The position numbers and the translations under genes were made by a program. The notes beneath the pieces were generated by a model. That model did no database searches. It worked only from the letters and a program-made list of their open reading frames with translations, and was not told where the DNA came from. Source: Fimbriimonadia bacterium (lineage in GTDB: Bacteria; Armatimonadota; Fimbriimonadia; Fimbriimonadales; Fimbriimonadaceae). From it: a stretch of DNA of 6,092 bases. Location of the stretch: positions 1-6,092 of the forward strand of contig JALGXY010000465.1 of NCBI GenBank assembly GCA_029824495.1, given 5' to 3'. The stretch's first letter is position 1. Each line of letters opens with the position of its first letter. Shown here one piece after another: positions 1-6,092 of the stretch.

Positions 1-1131
1 GGACAGCAGGAGATCGTTCCTGGCATCCGTGCCCTCGACCAGGCGCACGAGTCTGATCCTGACGCCCTGAAGAAGATGGCCGAAGCTGGCCTGCTCGGCG
101 TCTCGATCCCGGAAGCTTATGGCGGAACCGGCACCGACTACATCAGCCTTGGGCTGGTCTGCGAGGAGCTGGAGCGGGCCGATACGAGCGCGCGTGTTGT
201 GATGAGCGTCCACAGCGGCCTCCACTGCCTTTCGATCCTCCAGTGGGGCACAGAAGATCAGAAGCAGCGCTGGCTTCCCTCCTTGGCCTCTGGTGAAGTT
301 GTCGGTGCGTTTGGGCTGACCGAACCGAATGCTGGCTCGGATGCGATCAATATCTCCACCAAAGCTGTTCAGGATGGCGACGACTGGCTGATCAGCGGCG
401 AGAAGACCTGGATATCCCTCAGCGACTATGCCGACCAGTTCCTGCTGATCGCTCTCACCGACCCGGACAACCCTCGTCCCGCAAAGCGGATGTCTGCGTT
501 TATCGTGCCCCGCACGGCGACCGGCTTTTCGTCGCGTCCGATCAAAGGCAAGCTGGGTGTTCGCGCCGGCAACACAGGTTCGATCTTCCTCGATGAGGTT
601 CGCGTGCCGTCGTCTTCGATGCTCGGTGCGCCGGGTGATGGGTTCAAGGTAGCGATGTCTGCGCTCGATCACGGGCGCTATACGGTGGCGGCCGGTGCCG
701 TCGGGATCATCACGGCTTGCCTCGATGCGTCTGTTCCCTATGCCAAAGACCGCAAGGTCGCCGGTGAAGCGATCGCCTCGAAGCAGCTTGTTCAACAGAT
801 GATCGCTGCGATGGGCCAAGGCCGCGATATCGGCCGCCTGCTCTACTATCAGGTGGGCTGGCTCAAGAACATCGGCAAGCGATGCACCCGCGAGGTTTCG
901 CTGGCGAAGTGGACCAACTGCGCCGCTGCGTTCGACGCGGCTCACAAGGCGGTCGAGATCCACGGCGCCTACGGCTTCTGCGACGAGTATCCCGTCGAGC
1001 GATACCTGCGCAACTCCCGAGGCGCGATGATCTATGAAGGCACCCACGAGATTCACACGGTCATGCAGGCCGAGTACGAACTCGGGTTGAGGGTGGACAA
1101 GCCGATCACGCCTGGGTTGCCTGGTTTTTAG
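1..1131 (+). CDS. Acyl-CoA dehydrogenase, 5'-truncated by the window edge
   Basis: This is a FAD-dependent acyl-CoA dehydrogenase, a cytoplasmic enzyme that introduces the alpha-beta double bond into an acyl-CoA and passes electrons to electron-transfer flavoprotein. The reading frame is open from base 1, so the ATG at 76 is internal: 25 upstream codons read GQQEIVPGIRALDQ onward, continuous with the family's N-terminal helical domain. Visible length is 376 residues against about 380-400 for the family, so only the extreme N terminus is missing. The flavin-binding middle-domain signature AFGLTEPNAGSDA is followed by ISGEKTWIS. The C-terminal helical domain has HGAYGFCDEYPVERYLRNSR and then MIYEGTHEIH. 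The glutamate of YEGT (codon 1036-1038) aligns with the catalytic base of the medium-chain and glutaryl-CoA types. The exact substrate cannot be read from sequence; short-chain, branched or dicarboxylyl-CoA are all possible. The gene converges on the next one, sharing 4 bp at the stop codons. Confidence 0.95.
   Translation, partial: GQQEIVPGIRALDQAHESDPDALKKMAEAGLLGVSIPEAYGGTGTDYISLGLVCEELERADTSARVVMSVHSGLHCLSILQWGTEDQKQRWLPSLASGEVVGAFGLTEPNAGSDAINISTKAVQDGDDWLISGEKTWISLSDYADQFLLIALTDPDNPRPAKRMSAFIVPRTATGFSSRPIKGKLGVRAGNTGSIFLDEVRVPSSSMLGAPGDGFKVAMSALDHGRYTVAAGAVGIITACLDASVPYAKDRKVAGEAIASKQLVQQMIAAMGQGRDIGRLLYYQVGWLKNIGKRCTREVSLAKWTNCAAAFDAAHKAVEIHGAYGFCDEYPVERYLRNSRGAMIYEGTHEIHTVMQAEYELGLRVDKPITPGLPGF
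1128..1131. other. Overlapping convergent stop codons
   Basis: The bases TTAG serve both genes. TAG (1129-1131) stops the acyl-CoA dehydrogenase on the + strand, and TTA (1128-1130), read as TAA, stops the hypothetical gene on the - strand. There is no intergenic space, so any transcription terminator for either gene must lie inside the other gene. I see no GC-rich hairpin followed by a T run close to either stop. Confidence 0.85.
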
Positions 1132-2036
1132 TCGCAAGACTGGGGATTGAACGTCATCGCGGACGCAGGAGCCTCAATCGATTCAAAGGAGTCATCATTC
1201 AGGTCAGCAACCAGTTTGGGTGTTGACTTGAATTCTGGCTCCCAGGCCCAAAGGCACCCTCTATCACCATAAACAACACGGCCTGAGTGATCAACATCTA
1301 ACAAGCGAGGCTGGAATCGTGACTGCGAAAAAGTTATGAGCTCCCCTGCGTCTTCCCCCAAGAGACGCGATCGCCTAAACCACTTCCTGGACTCAGGGTC
1401 CTCATAGATATTCACCTGGATTGTGCCATGAGAGAACCTCTTCTCTGTTGTCCATGAAACCAGCCGATTTTTGTAGTTGCCGTAAGAATTGAGGCGGCGC
1501 TCCATCCTTTCATCAGTTAAAACCCAGCCGCGTTTTGCGAGCAGCCATTCGCGTAGATTTTCGTCTTCACCTTCAACTCGGACCAGGAGCCCAGACGGCA
1601 CCTTGCATCTCTCCCTATCCAACTCGCTCTGCTTAAATTTTAGAGCGACCTCCTTATCATTAATCCAGGTACCGCCACCGCCATAAAATTGCGCTCCAAA
1701 CCAAACACCCATCGCTGTGAAGTACGGCAGGCAGCTAACGGTGGTCCAGCTGTGCTCAGGATCACCGACTCCAAAGTGTCTTTCAGTCCTACGCCCTGCG
1801 CCCACACCAAAATCCCTCATTGCGAGCAGAACATGTCTCCCATTCGGACTAATATCGCAGTTGTAGGTCAGGACCTGAGCTCCCATCAACCATTGCCCCT
1901 TGATCACTTCATCCGTATCAAAATTCCATTTGATCAGTTGATGAGCACGGTTTGGACCCCGACGAATGATGGCGGCCACGTTTGCGTCAGTAGCCACCAT
2001 GCCAAAGATTCGTGGAGGAACATATTTCTGTGCCAT
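1128..2036 (-). CDS. Uncharacterised 302-residue cytoplasmic protein, possibly beta-propeller-like
   Basis: No enzyme family is recognisable. The protein has no signal peptide, membrane segment or low-complexity stretch, so it is probably cytoplasmic. It is rich in Trp, Arg and Gly. Three stretches look like beta-sheet repeat units: residues 36-50 (KWNFDTDEVIKGQWL), residues 60-73 with CDISPNGRHVLLAM, and residues 247-267 with DVDHSGRVVYGDRG followed by LWAWEP. A strand-turn-strand D-x-S/H-x-G-R pattern of this kind occurs in WD40-like or TolB-like propellers. From memory, the N-terminal RRGPN...QLIKW...GQW...CDISPNG pattern resembles a scattered bacterial hypothetical family with RGPS-LIRW-GQWF-DLSPDG, but this is unverified. 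The ATG at 2034-2036 has a strong Shine-Dalgarno, which supports both the start and the reality of the gene. GC is about 51% (31, 33, 28, 33, 30 and 29 GC per 60 bases over 1141-1500), against about 60-70% in sampled lines of the adjoining dehydrogenase. That suggests a different history, possibly horizontal acquisition. Confidence 0.75.
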   Translation of the reverse strand: MAQKYVPPRIFGMVATDANVAAIIRRGPNRAHQLIKWNFDTDEVIKGQWLMGAQVLTYNCDISPNGRHVLLAMRDFGVGAGRRTERHFGVGDPEHSWTTVSCLPYFTAMGVWFGAQFYGGGGTWINDKEVALKFKQSELDRERCKVPSGLLVRVEGEDENLREWLLAKRGWVLTDERMERRLNSYGNYKNRLVSWTTEKRFSHGTIQVNIYEDPESRKWFRRSRLLGEDAGELITFSQSRFQPRLLDVDHSGRVVYGDRGCLWAWEPEFKSTPKLVADLNDDSFESIEAPASAMTFNPQSCD

Positions 2037-2046
2037 TTTTCAATAG

Positions 2047-2057
2047 CCCCCTTCCTT
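2047..2057 (-). promoter_or_regulatory. Shine-Dalgarno of the minus-strand hypothetical gene
   Basis: Read on the - strand, the bases are AAGGAAGGGGG, followed by a 10-nt A-rich spacer (CTATTGAAAA) and then ATG. The purine run and its distance fit a ribosome binding site. It fixes the start at 2036 and is the clearest such site in the window. Confidence 0.65.
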
Positions 2058-2102
2058 ATCTGCTTGATTCTGGCACGGCAGGCGGCGGCCCTGGCATGAT
2101 AG

Positions 2103-2107
2103 AAGGA
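2103..2107 (+). promoter_or_regulatory. Possible Shine-Dalgarno (AAGGA) bearing on the start of the TPR-redoxin gene
   Basis: AAGGA ends only 2 nt before the ATG at 2110, which is closer than usual, and 14 nt before the in-frame ATG at 2122, which is longer than usual. The later start gives a canonical signal peptide beginning MKW; the earlier one adds MPAT. The site therefore does not settle the start. Confidence 0.4.
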
Positions 2108-2109
2108 CT

Positions 2110-4386
2110 ATGCCAGCCACGATGAAGTGGAGCTGCGCCGCAGCAGCCCTGATCCTCTGTGCCACGCCGGTGCTCGCCCAAGAGACTGGGCAAGACCAAA
2201 ACGAGCAGGACACTCGCTACGGGCACTCAAGCCACGGGTCCGCCTTCGACAAAGGTCTGCGGACCAAACCGTGGAAGATGGACGGGATCGGCAAGAGCCA
2301 CTTCCCCATCACCAGCGAAGCGCCTGAGATCCAGTTCTGGTTCGACCAGGGCAACACGCTCCTGCACAGCTTCTGGTGGGAGGAGGCAGAACGCTCCTTC
2401 CGCTGGTGCGCCAAGCTCGACCCGGACCATCCGATGCCTTACTTCGGAATGGCACGCTGCGGGCTCAACTGGTTTACGATTGGCGGCGGAGGCCAGCAAC
2501 GCTACAAAGACTTCCTGAATGAGGCGATCAAGCGCAAGGATAAGGCGAGCCCTCAGGAGCAGATGTACATCGAGGCGTGGGAGGCGGCTTACCTCCCAAA
2601 AGAGAGAATCAACAGAACAAAGACGATCGCTGAAAAACTCCAAGCGATCATCGACAAGTATCCCGACGACATCGAAGCGAAGGCGCTGCACGCGATGTAC
2701 TCGATTCGGCTGGGCGACCGAGCAGAGAACGAAAAGCGGATCAACGCAGTCTTCGCCGAACACCCAGACCATCCCGGCGCACACCACTATCTGATTCACA
2801 ACTGGGACGACCATGATCCGATCCGAGCCCTAAAGAGCTGCGAGGAGTACGGCATCGATGTCCCCGGAGTCGGACACGCGAACCATATGCCCGGACACGT
2901 CTACAGCAAGGTCGGCATGTGGAAAGAGGCTGCCTTCGCGATGGATGCTGCCACGCGGGTTGAACTGAAATACATGCAGGAACGGCTGAAGCTGCCGTTC
3001 GAGACCTGGAACTACGCGCACAACCGCAACTACCTCTGCTATATCCAGGAACATCTGGGCCAGGCTGAAACCGCAATCTCGGCTGCCCGCGATCTGGTCA
3101 ATGCGCCGCTCGATCCACAGGCGAACAGCGAGAACGGCTTCGGCCCACGAGGCCAGGGCATGATCGCGCTCGTGAGAGCGTTGACCCGGTTTGAAATGTG
3201 GGAGGAGATCCTGACTCCTGGCACGATCCCCTGGGGCGACAGCGGCATATCGAAAAGGCTGCGGCCAGATGTCGAAGCTCAGGCGCTGATGGGCCTCAAC
3301 CGCTTCGACGAAGCCCGGGCGATTTTTGACGAGGTCGGCTGGAACAAGGATGGATCTCCCAAGGCAGGGCCGAACTCCAAGCAGCTTCATGCTCGGTTTC
3401 TTATGGATGAAGGCAAACATGAAGAAGCTCTTGCCATCATGAAGAATCTGCACGATGTGGAAGGCCGCCGGTTCGAACGGACTCGATCGGTCGGTGATCC
3501 GCCGATGGCTTCTCTGCTCAACGCCACTCTGTACGGGCGGCTCCTGCTCGAACGCGGCAAGAACCAAGAGGCTGCCGACGCCTTCGAGGAGTCGCTGCGA
3601 AGACTGCCCGGTGACGCTGCGGCCTATTACGGCCTGGCCAAAGCGCAGCACCGGCTCGGAAACAACGCAGAGGCATCAGAAGCCCTCGGTCATCTGAAGT
3701 ACCTCTATTCAGATGCCAACAACGATCTAGGTGAAGTCGAGGAGCTGGAAGCGATGGGCATCACATCCGATCCAATCTCATGCTCTCCCAAGGCTGAGCG
3801 CGGCTACACAACACACTCTCTCGATCACATCGGGCCTCTGAACTGGGAGCCGTTCGCTGCTCCAGAATTCCGATTGCAGAACACTGAGGACCGATGGGTT
3901 GAGCTCAAAGACTATCGAGGCAAGAATGTGCTCCTCGTCTTCTATCTCGGCGACGAGTGTGTCCACTGTGTTGAACAGCTGCAGGAGATCGTGAAGAAGA
4001 ACGACGAGCTGATCGAAGAGGAGACCGTTGTCCTCGCCATCAGCAGCACAACGCCGGAGTACAACCGCGATTCCCTGAAGCTCATGGACCTCCCGTTGGT
4101 TCTGCTCTCGGATGTGAACCACGAAAATGCCCGGCGCTATCAGTCATACGATGACTTCGAAGATATGGAGCTGCACTCCACGATCCTGATCGACAAGGAG
4201 GGGCGTGTGCGATGGAAACGAACCGGCGGCGACCCGTTCATGGGCATTGACTTCCTCCTGCAAGAGCTGAGGAGGGTCAACACTGAGCCGCTCCCCGACT
4301 ACACGAAGTCAGAGGTCGAGAAAAAGCGAAAGGCGAGGAAGCCGTTCCGGGTCTTCCCTCCCGATCGGGACCGCTGGTCGGCATAA
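2110..4386 (+). CDS. Exported TPR protein with C-terminal thioredoxin-fold (redoxin) domain
   Basis: This is a 758-residue protein predicted to act in the periplasm or outside the cell. Residues 5-23 form a signal peptide: MK, a hydrophobic core (AAAALILCATP) and a VLA cleavage site before QETGQ. TPR-like helical pairs follow: about 69-118 (WFDQGNTLLHSFWWEEAERS, then CAKLDPDHPMPYFGMAR), about 188-226, 260-290, 385-415, 420-450 and 471-540 (LYGRLLLERGKNQEAADAF, then AAAYYGLAKAQHRLGN). A histidine-rich core lies between them: H218, H221, H225, H226, H230 and H235 in HPDHPGAHHYLIHNWDDHD, then H256, H259 and H263 in GHANHMPGHVY. HPGAxHYxIH and HAxHMPxHIY, as I recall them, are conserved in a widespread bacterial TPR family of unknown function. 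From about residue 576 there is an AhpC/TSA-redoxin-like domain (KDYRGKNVLLVFYLGDECVH) with C617-V-H-C620. It lacks both the WCxxC of thioredoxin and the PxxxTxxC of peroxiredoxins. A thiol-disulfide role is inferred, not shown. The start could also be the ATG at 2122. pabBC follows after 10 bp. Confidence 0.88.
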   Translation: MPATMKWSCAAAALILCATPVLAQETGQDQNEQDTRYGHSSHGSAFDKGLRTKPWKMDGIGKSHFPITSEAPEIQFWFDQGNTLLHSFWWEEAERSFRWCAKLDPDHPMPYFGMARCGLNWFTIGGGGQQRYKDFLNEAIKRKDKASPQEQMYIEAWEAAYLPKERINRTKTIAEKLQAIIDKYPDDIEAKALHAMYSIRLGDRAENEKRINAVFAEHPDHPGAHHYLIHNWDDHDPIRALKSCEEYGIDVPGVGHANHMPGHVYSKVGMWKEAAFAMDAATRVELKYMQERLKLPFETWNYAHNRNYLCYIQEHLGQAETAISAARDLVNAPLDPQANSENGFGPRGQGMIALVRALTRFEMWEEILTPGTIPWGDSGISKRLRPDVEAQALMGLNRFDEARAIFDEVGWNKDGSPKAGPNSKQLHARFLMDEGKHEEALAIMKNLHDVEGRRFERTRSVGDPPMASLLNATLYGRLLLERGKNQEAADAFEESLRRLPGDAAAYYGLAKAQHRLGNNAEASEALGHLKYLYSDANNDLGEVEELEAMGITSDPISCSPKAERGYTTHSLDHIGPLNWEPFAAPEFRLQNTEDRWVELKDYRGKNVLLVFYLGDECVHCVEQLQEIVKKNDELIEEETVVLAISSTTPEYNRDSLKLMDLPLVLLSDVNHENARRYQSYDDFEDMELHSTILIDKEGRVRWKRTGGDPFMGIDFLLQELRRVNTEPLPDYTKSEVEKKRKARKPFRVFPPDRDRWSA

Positions 4387-4396
4387 TGATCCCCGG

Positions 4397-6092
4397 GTGA
4401 ATCACTCGGTCATTTTAAGTGAGAGGTTCTTTGGCGGCACGTCTGGCTGGCGTGTCGGCAGGGGGCTTGTCAGAACCCTGACGGCCGATTCTCCTTCCGA
4501 GATTCCAGAGTTGCTTGCTCTGTTGGACATGGCGGTAGACGAGGGACTGCTTTGTGCCGGCTACCTTGCCTATGAAGCTGCTGGCGGGTTTGATCCATCA
4601 CTTGTGACGCACTCCGGTGAGAGTCCTCTCGGCTGGTTCGCGTGCTGCGAATCATTCGATCCGGTTGAAAATCCATTTGCGGAACCTCCCCAGGATGTCG
4701 CCTGGGTGCCAGACACAACACGAGCTGAATACAGGAAGGCGGTCGGGCGGATCAGGTCTCTGCTCGAAAGCGGCGATACCTATCAGGTGAATCACACCTT
4801 TCGGCTCCTTGCTGATGACGTGAATCCCGAAGCGCTGATGTCACGGTTCCTTGAAGGGCAGGCCGACAGCTACGCCGCATGGCTCGACACTGGAGACCAG
4901 GTGATCTGCAGTGTATCGCCTGAGCTTTTTCTTTCAGTCAGTGGCGACCAGATGACCATGAAGCCGATGAAGGGCACCCGTCCTCGGGGAGCCGGCAGCC
5001 GAGATCGAGATCTGATTGCCGAACTTGCGACCAGCGAAAAGGACCGAGCTGAGAACCTGATGATCGTCGATATGACCCGGAACGACCTCGGTCGTGTGGC
5101 CGAACCAGGATCTGTACAGGTTCCTCGGCTGTTCGAGATTGAGAGTCACCCGACGGTTCACCAGATGACCTCGAGCGTGACGGCGACTTCATCACAGCCT
5201 CTGTCTGAGATTCTGAGGGCCGTCTTCCCTGCGGCCTCAATAACGGGTGCGCCTAAAGTGCGGACGATGGAGATTATCCGATCTCTGGAGTCGTCACCTC
5301 GCGGCGTCTATACCGGCCTAATCGGAGTCGCGAGTCGCGAGCAGTCCCTGTTCAATGTCGGGATCAGAACCGCTGTAGTGCAGCGTGATACAGGGGATGC
5401 CGTCTACGGGATCGGCTCGGGGATCGTCTGGGACTCGGACCCTGAGGAGGAGTGGCGTGAATGCCTCCTGAAGTCCGCCATTCTTGGACCAGGCTTTGAC
5501 CTGATAGAGACGCTGAAGTGGACCCCTGATGGGGGTTACTTCCTGCTGGACAGACACCTTGATCGACTCACGGCCTCAGTATTAGAGTTTGCATTCGGAT
5601 ACGACGAAGTTGCCATCCGCCGCGCGTTGAGAGAGGTTGCAGAACCGTGGACCACTCCGATGCGAGTTCGTCTCACACTCGATCGGACCGGGAAGGCCAT
5701 GATTGAAGGGACTCTGTTGTCCGAGGTGCCATCGCCCTTGAGAGTTGTTGTTCATCAGGCTCCAGTCGACTCGATAAATCTGCTTCTCCGGCACAAGACT
5801 ACGCATCGAAAGCTTTACGAGCAGGCGAGGGATTCCCATTCTGGAGCAGATGAGGTGCTGCTCATGAATGAACGGAGCGAGATCACAGAGGGCACGATTT
5901 TCAACCTGATTGCCAAGATTGATGGGCGATGGATTACTCCGGCGGATGAGTGCGGCCTTCTGCCTGGAACACTCAGGCAGGAGCTGCTAGAGTCCGGGCA
6001 GATTGAAGAGGGGATCCTGCGATGGGAGGATCTTAAGAATGCAGACGGCCTCGAGCTGATCAACTCAGTCCGAGGCCGGATTCCTGCGGTGT
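4397..6092 (+). CDS. pabB: Fused aminodeoxychorismate synthase component I and 4-amino-4-deoxychorismate lyase (PabB-PabC), 3'-truncated
   Basis: This bifunctional cytoplasmic folate enzyme converts chorismate, with ammonia from a separate PabA/TrpG glutaminase not seen here, to aminodeoxychorismate, and then eliminates pyruvate to give 4-aminobenzoate. Visible: 565 codons, open to the window end. The chorismate-binding domain (about residues 1-365) shows GDTYQVNHTFRL, SPELFL (E176), PMKGTRPRG, MIVDMTRNDLGRV, H255, SITGAPK (K287) and EEEWREC (E355). K192 of PMKGT matches the lysine typical of PabB, where anthranilate synthase TrpE normally has alanine, so aminodeoxychorismate synthase is favoured. 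From about residue 367 (FDLIETLKW) a class IV aminotransferase-fold domain follows. The likely PLP lysine is K467 in HKTTHRKLYE, followed by EITEGTIFN (E498), GLLPGTLR and NSVRG (556-560), so few residues are missing. Start: GTG at 4397, 10 bp after the upstream stop, with no clear Shine-Dalgarno. The next in-frame ATG (4529) would remove part of the conserved N terminus before GYLAYEAA. TTG starts between them cannot be excluded. Confidence 0.92.
   Translation, partial: MNHSVILSERFFGGTSGWRVGRGLVRTLTADSPSEIPELLALLDMAVDEGLLCAGYLAYEAAGGFDPSLVTHSGESPLGWFACCESFDPVENPFAEPPQDVAWVPDTTRAEYRKAVGRIRSLLESGDTYQVNHTFRLLADDVNPEALMSRFLEGQADSYAAWLDTGDQVICSVSPELFLSVSGDQMTMKPMKGTRPRGAGSRDRDLIAELATSEKDRAENLMIVDMTRNDLGRVAEPGSVQVPRLFEIESHPTVHQMTSSVTATSSQPLSEILRAVFPAASITGAPKVRTMEIIRSLESSPRGVYTGLIGVASREQSLFNVGIRTAVVQRDTGDAVYGIGSGIVWDSDPEEEWRECLLKSAILGPGFDLIETLKWTPDGGYFLLDRHLDRLTASVLEFAFGYDEVAIRRALREVAEPWTTPMRVRLTLDRTGKAMIEGTLLSEVPSPLRVVVHQAPVDSINLLLRHKTTHRKLYEQARDSHSGADEVLLMNERSEITEGTIFNLIAKIDGRWITPADECGLLPGTLRQELLESGQIEEGILRWEDLKNADGLELINSVRGRIPAV

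Larger units (their letters stand above)
2037..2109. promoter_or_regulatory. Divergent intergenic region, presumably with promoters in both directions
   Basis: These 73 bp separate the starts of two divergently transcribed genes, so both must be transcribed from here or from inside the opposite gene. I could not find a good -35/-10 pair. TTGATT (2064-2069) and CATGAT (2095-2100) are 25 bp apart, which is too far. On the - strand TATCAT (2096-2101) could be a -10 for the hypothetical gene, but no credible -35 lies upstream of it. The centre (about 2072-2096) is a GC-rich run of GGC units. Its regulatory role is inferred from position only. Confidence 0.4.

Noticed and set aside
2071..2087. Sigma-54-like element: TGGCACG in the intergenic region
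   Set aside because: The GG is present but the required GC is not at the correct 10-base distance, and there is no TTGC-like -12 element.
1689..2099. 136-codon + strand open frame running into the divergent intergenic region
   Set aside because: It is antisense to the 302-residue gene, which has the better start signal. Its translation is Cys/His/Pro-rich with no coherent domain.
2149..2163. Lipobox-like LILC in the signal peptide
   Set aside because: Leucine precedes the cysteine, where Gly, Ala or Ser is needed, and a good signal peptidase I site (VLA) follows. A lipoprotein is not supported.
2227..2814. 195-codon open frame on the - strand
   Set aside because: It lies entirely within the TPR-redoxin gene, whose homology is clear. 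Its translation has no recognisable domain and no good ribosome binding site.
2830..3651. 273-codon open frame on the - strand
   Set aside because: It is antisense to the TPR gene. Long antisense open frames are common in GC-rich genes, and the translation resembles no family.
3958..3972. CVHC considered as a c-type haem motif
   Set aside because: The residue after the second cysteine is Val, not His, so it is not CxxCH. The surrounding fold is a redoxin.
4387..4440. Possible hairpin around TGATCCCCGGGTGAATCACT after the TPR gene
   Set aside because: The complementary arms are short and interrupted, no T run follows, and the region overlaps the start of pabBC, so I do not call a terminator.
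4470..4721. Short - strand open frames over 4470-6063
   Set aside because: The + strand frame from 4397 is a clear pabBC gene with continuous homology through the whole stretch, so these are shadows.

Overview
The window is ordinary bacterial chromosomal sequence. It is compact, intron-free, moderately GC-rich (roughly 55-60% by line counts in most of it) and more than 95% coding. No tRNA, rRNA, CRISPR array, transposase or inverted-repeat boundary is visible. A large secreted TPR protein ending in a thioredoxin-fold domain, next to a PabB-PabC fusion with FPAASITGAPK and RGVYTG motifs, reminds me of Planctomycetota or Acidobacteriota-like soil or aquatic lineages. This is an impression from family resemblance and not an assignment; a metagenome-derived genome is possible.

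Layout: (1) Bases 1-1131, + strand, hold the 3' part of an acyl-CoA dehydrogenase gene; only the first few tens of codons lie outside the window. (2) Bases 1128-2036, - strand, hold a 302-residue uncharacterised protein that converges on the dehydrogenase with a 4-bp stop-codon overlap. It is visibly poorer in GC (about 51%) than its neighbours. (3) Bases 2037-2109 are a short divergent intergenic region. (4) Bases 2110-4386, + strand, encode an exported 758-residue TPR protein with a striking histidine-rich core and a C-terminal redoxin domain with a CVHC motif. (5) Bases 4397-6092, + strand, starting 10 bp later from a GTG, encode a fused aminodeoxychorismate synthase component I and 4-amino-4-deoxychorismate lyase (PabB-PabC) for folate synthesis. 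It runs off the window just short of its expected C terminus.

The genes do not form an obvious single pathway. The dehydrogenase belongs to acyl-CoA (fatty-acid or branched-chain/dicarboxylic acid) oxidation and pabBC to folate synthesis. The TPR-redoxin protein probably acts outside the cytoplasm and is of unknown function. The TPR-redoxin gene and pabBC are close enough to be co-transcribed. The most interesting items are the histidine-rich signature and atypical redoxin motif of the 758-residue protein, and the compositionally distinct orphan gene between two conserved genes. No convincing new multi-gene system is visible.
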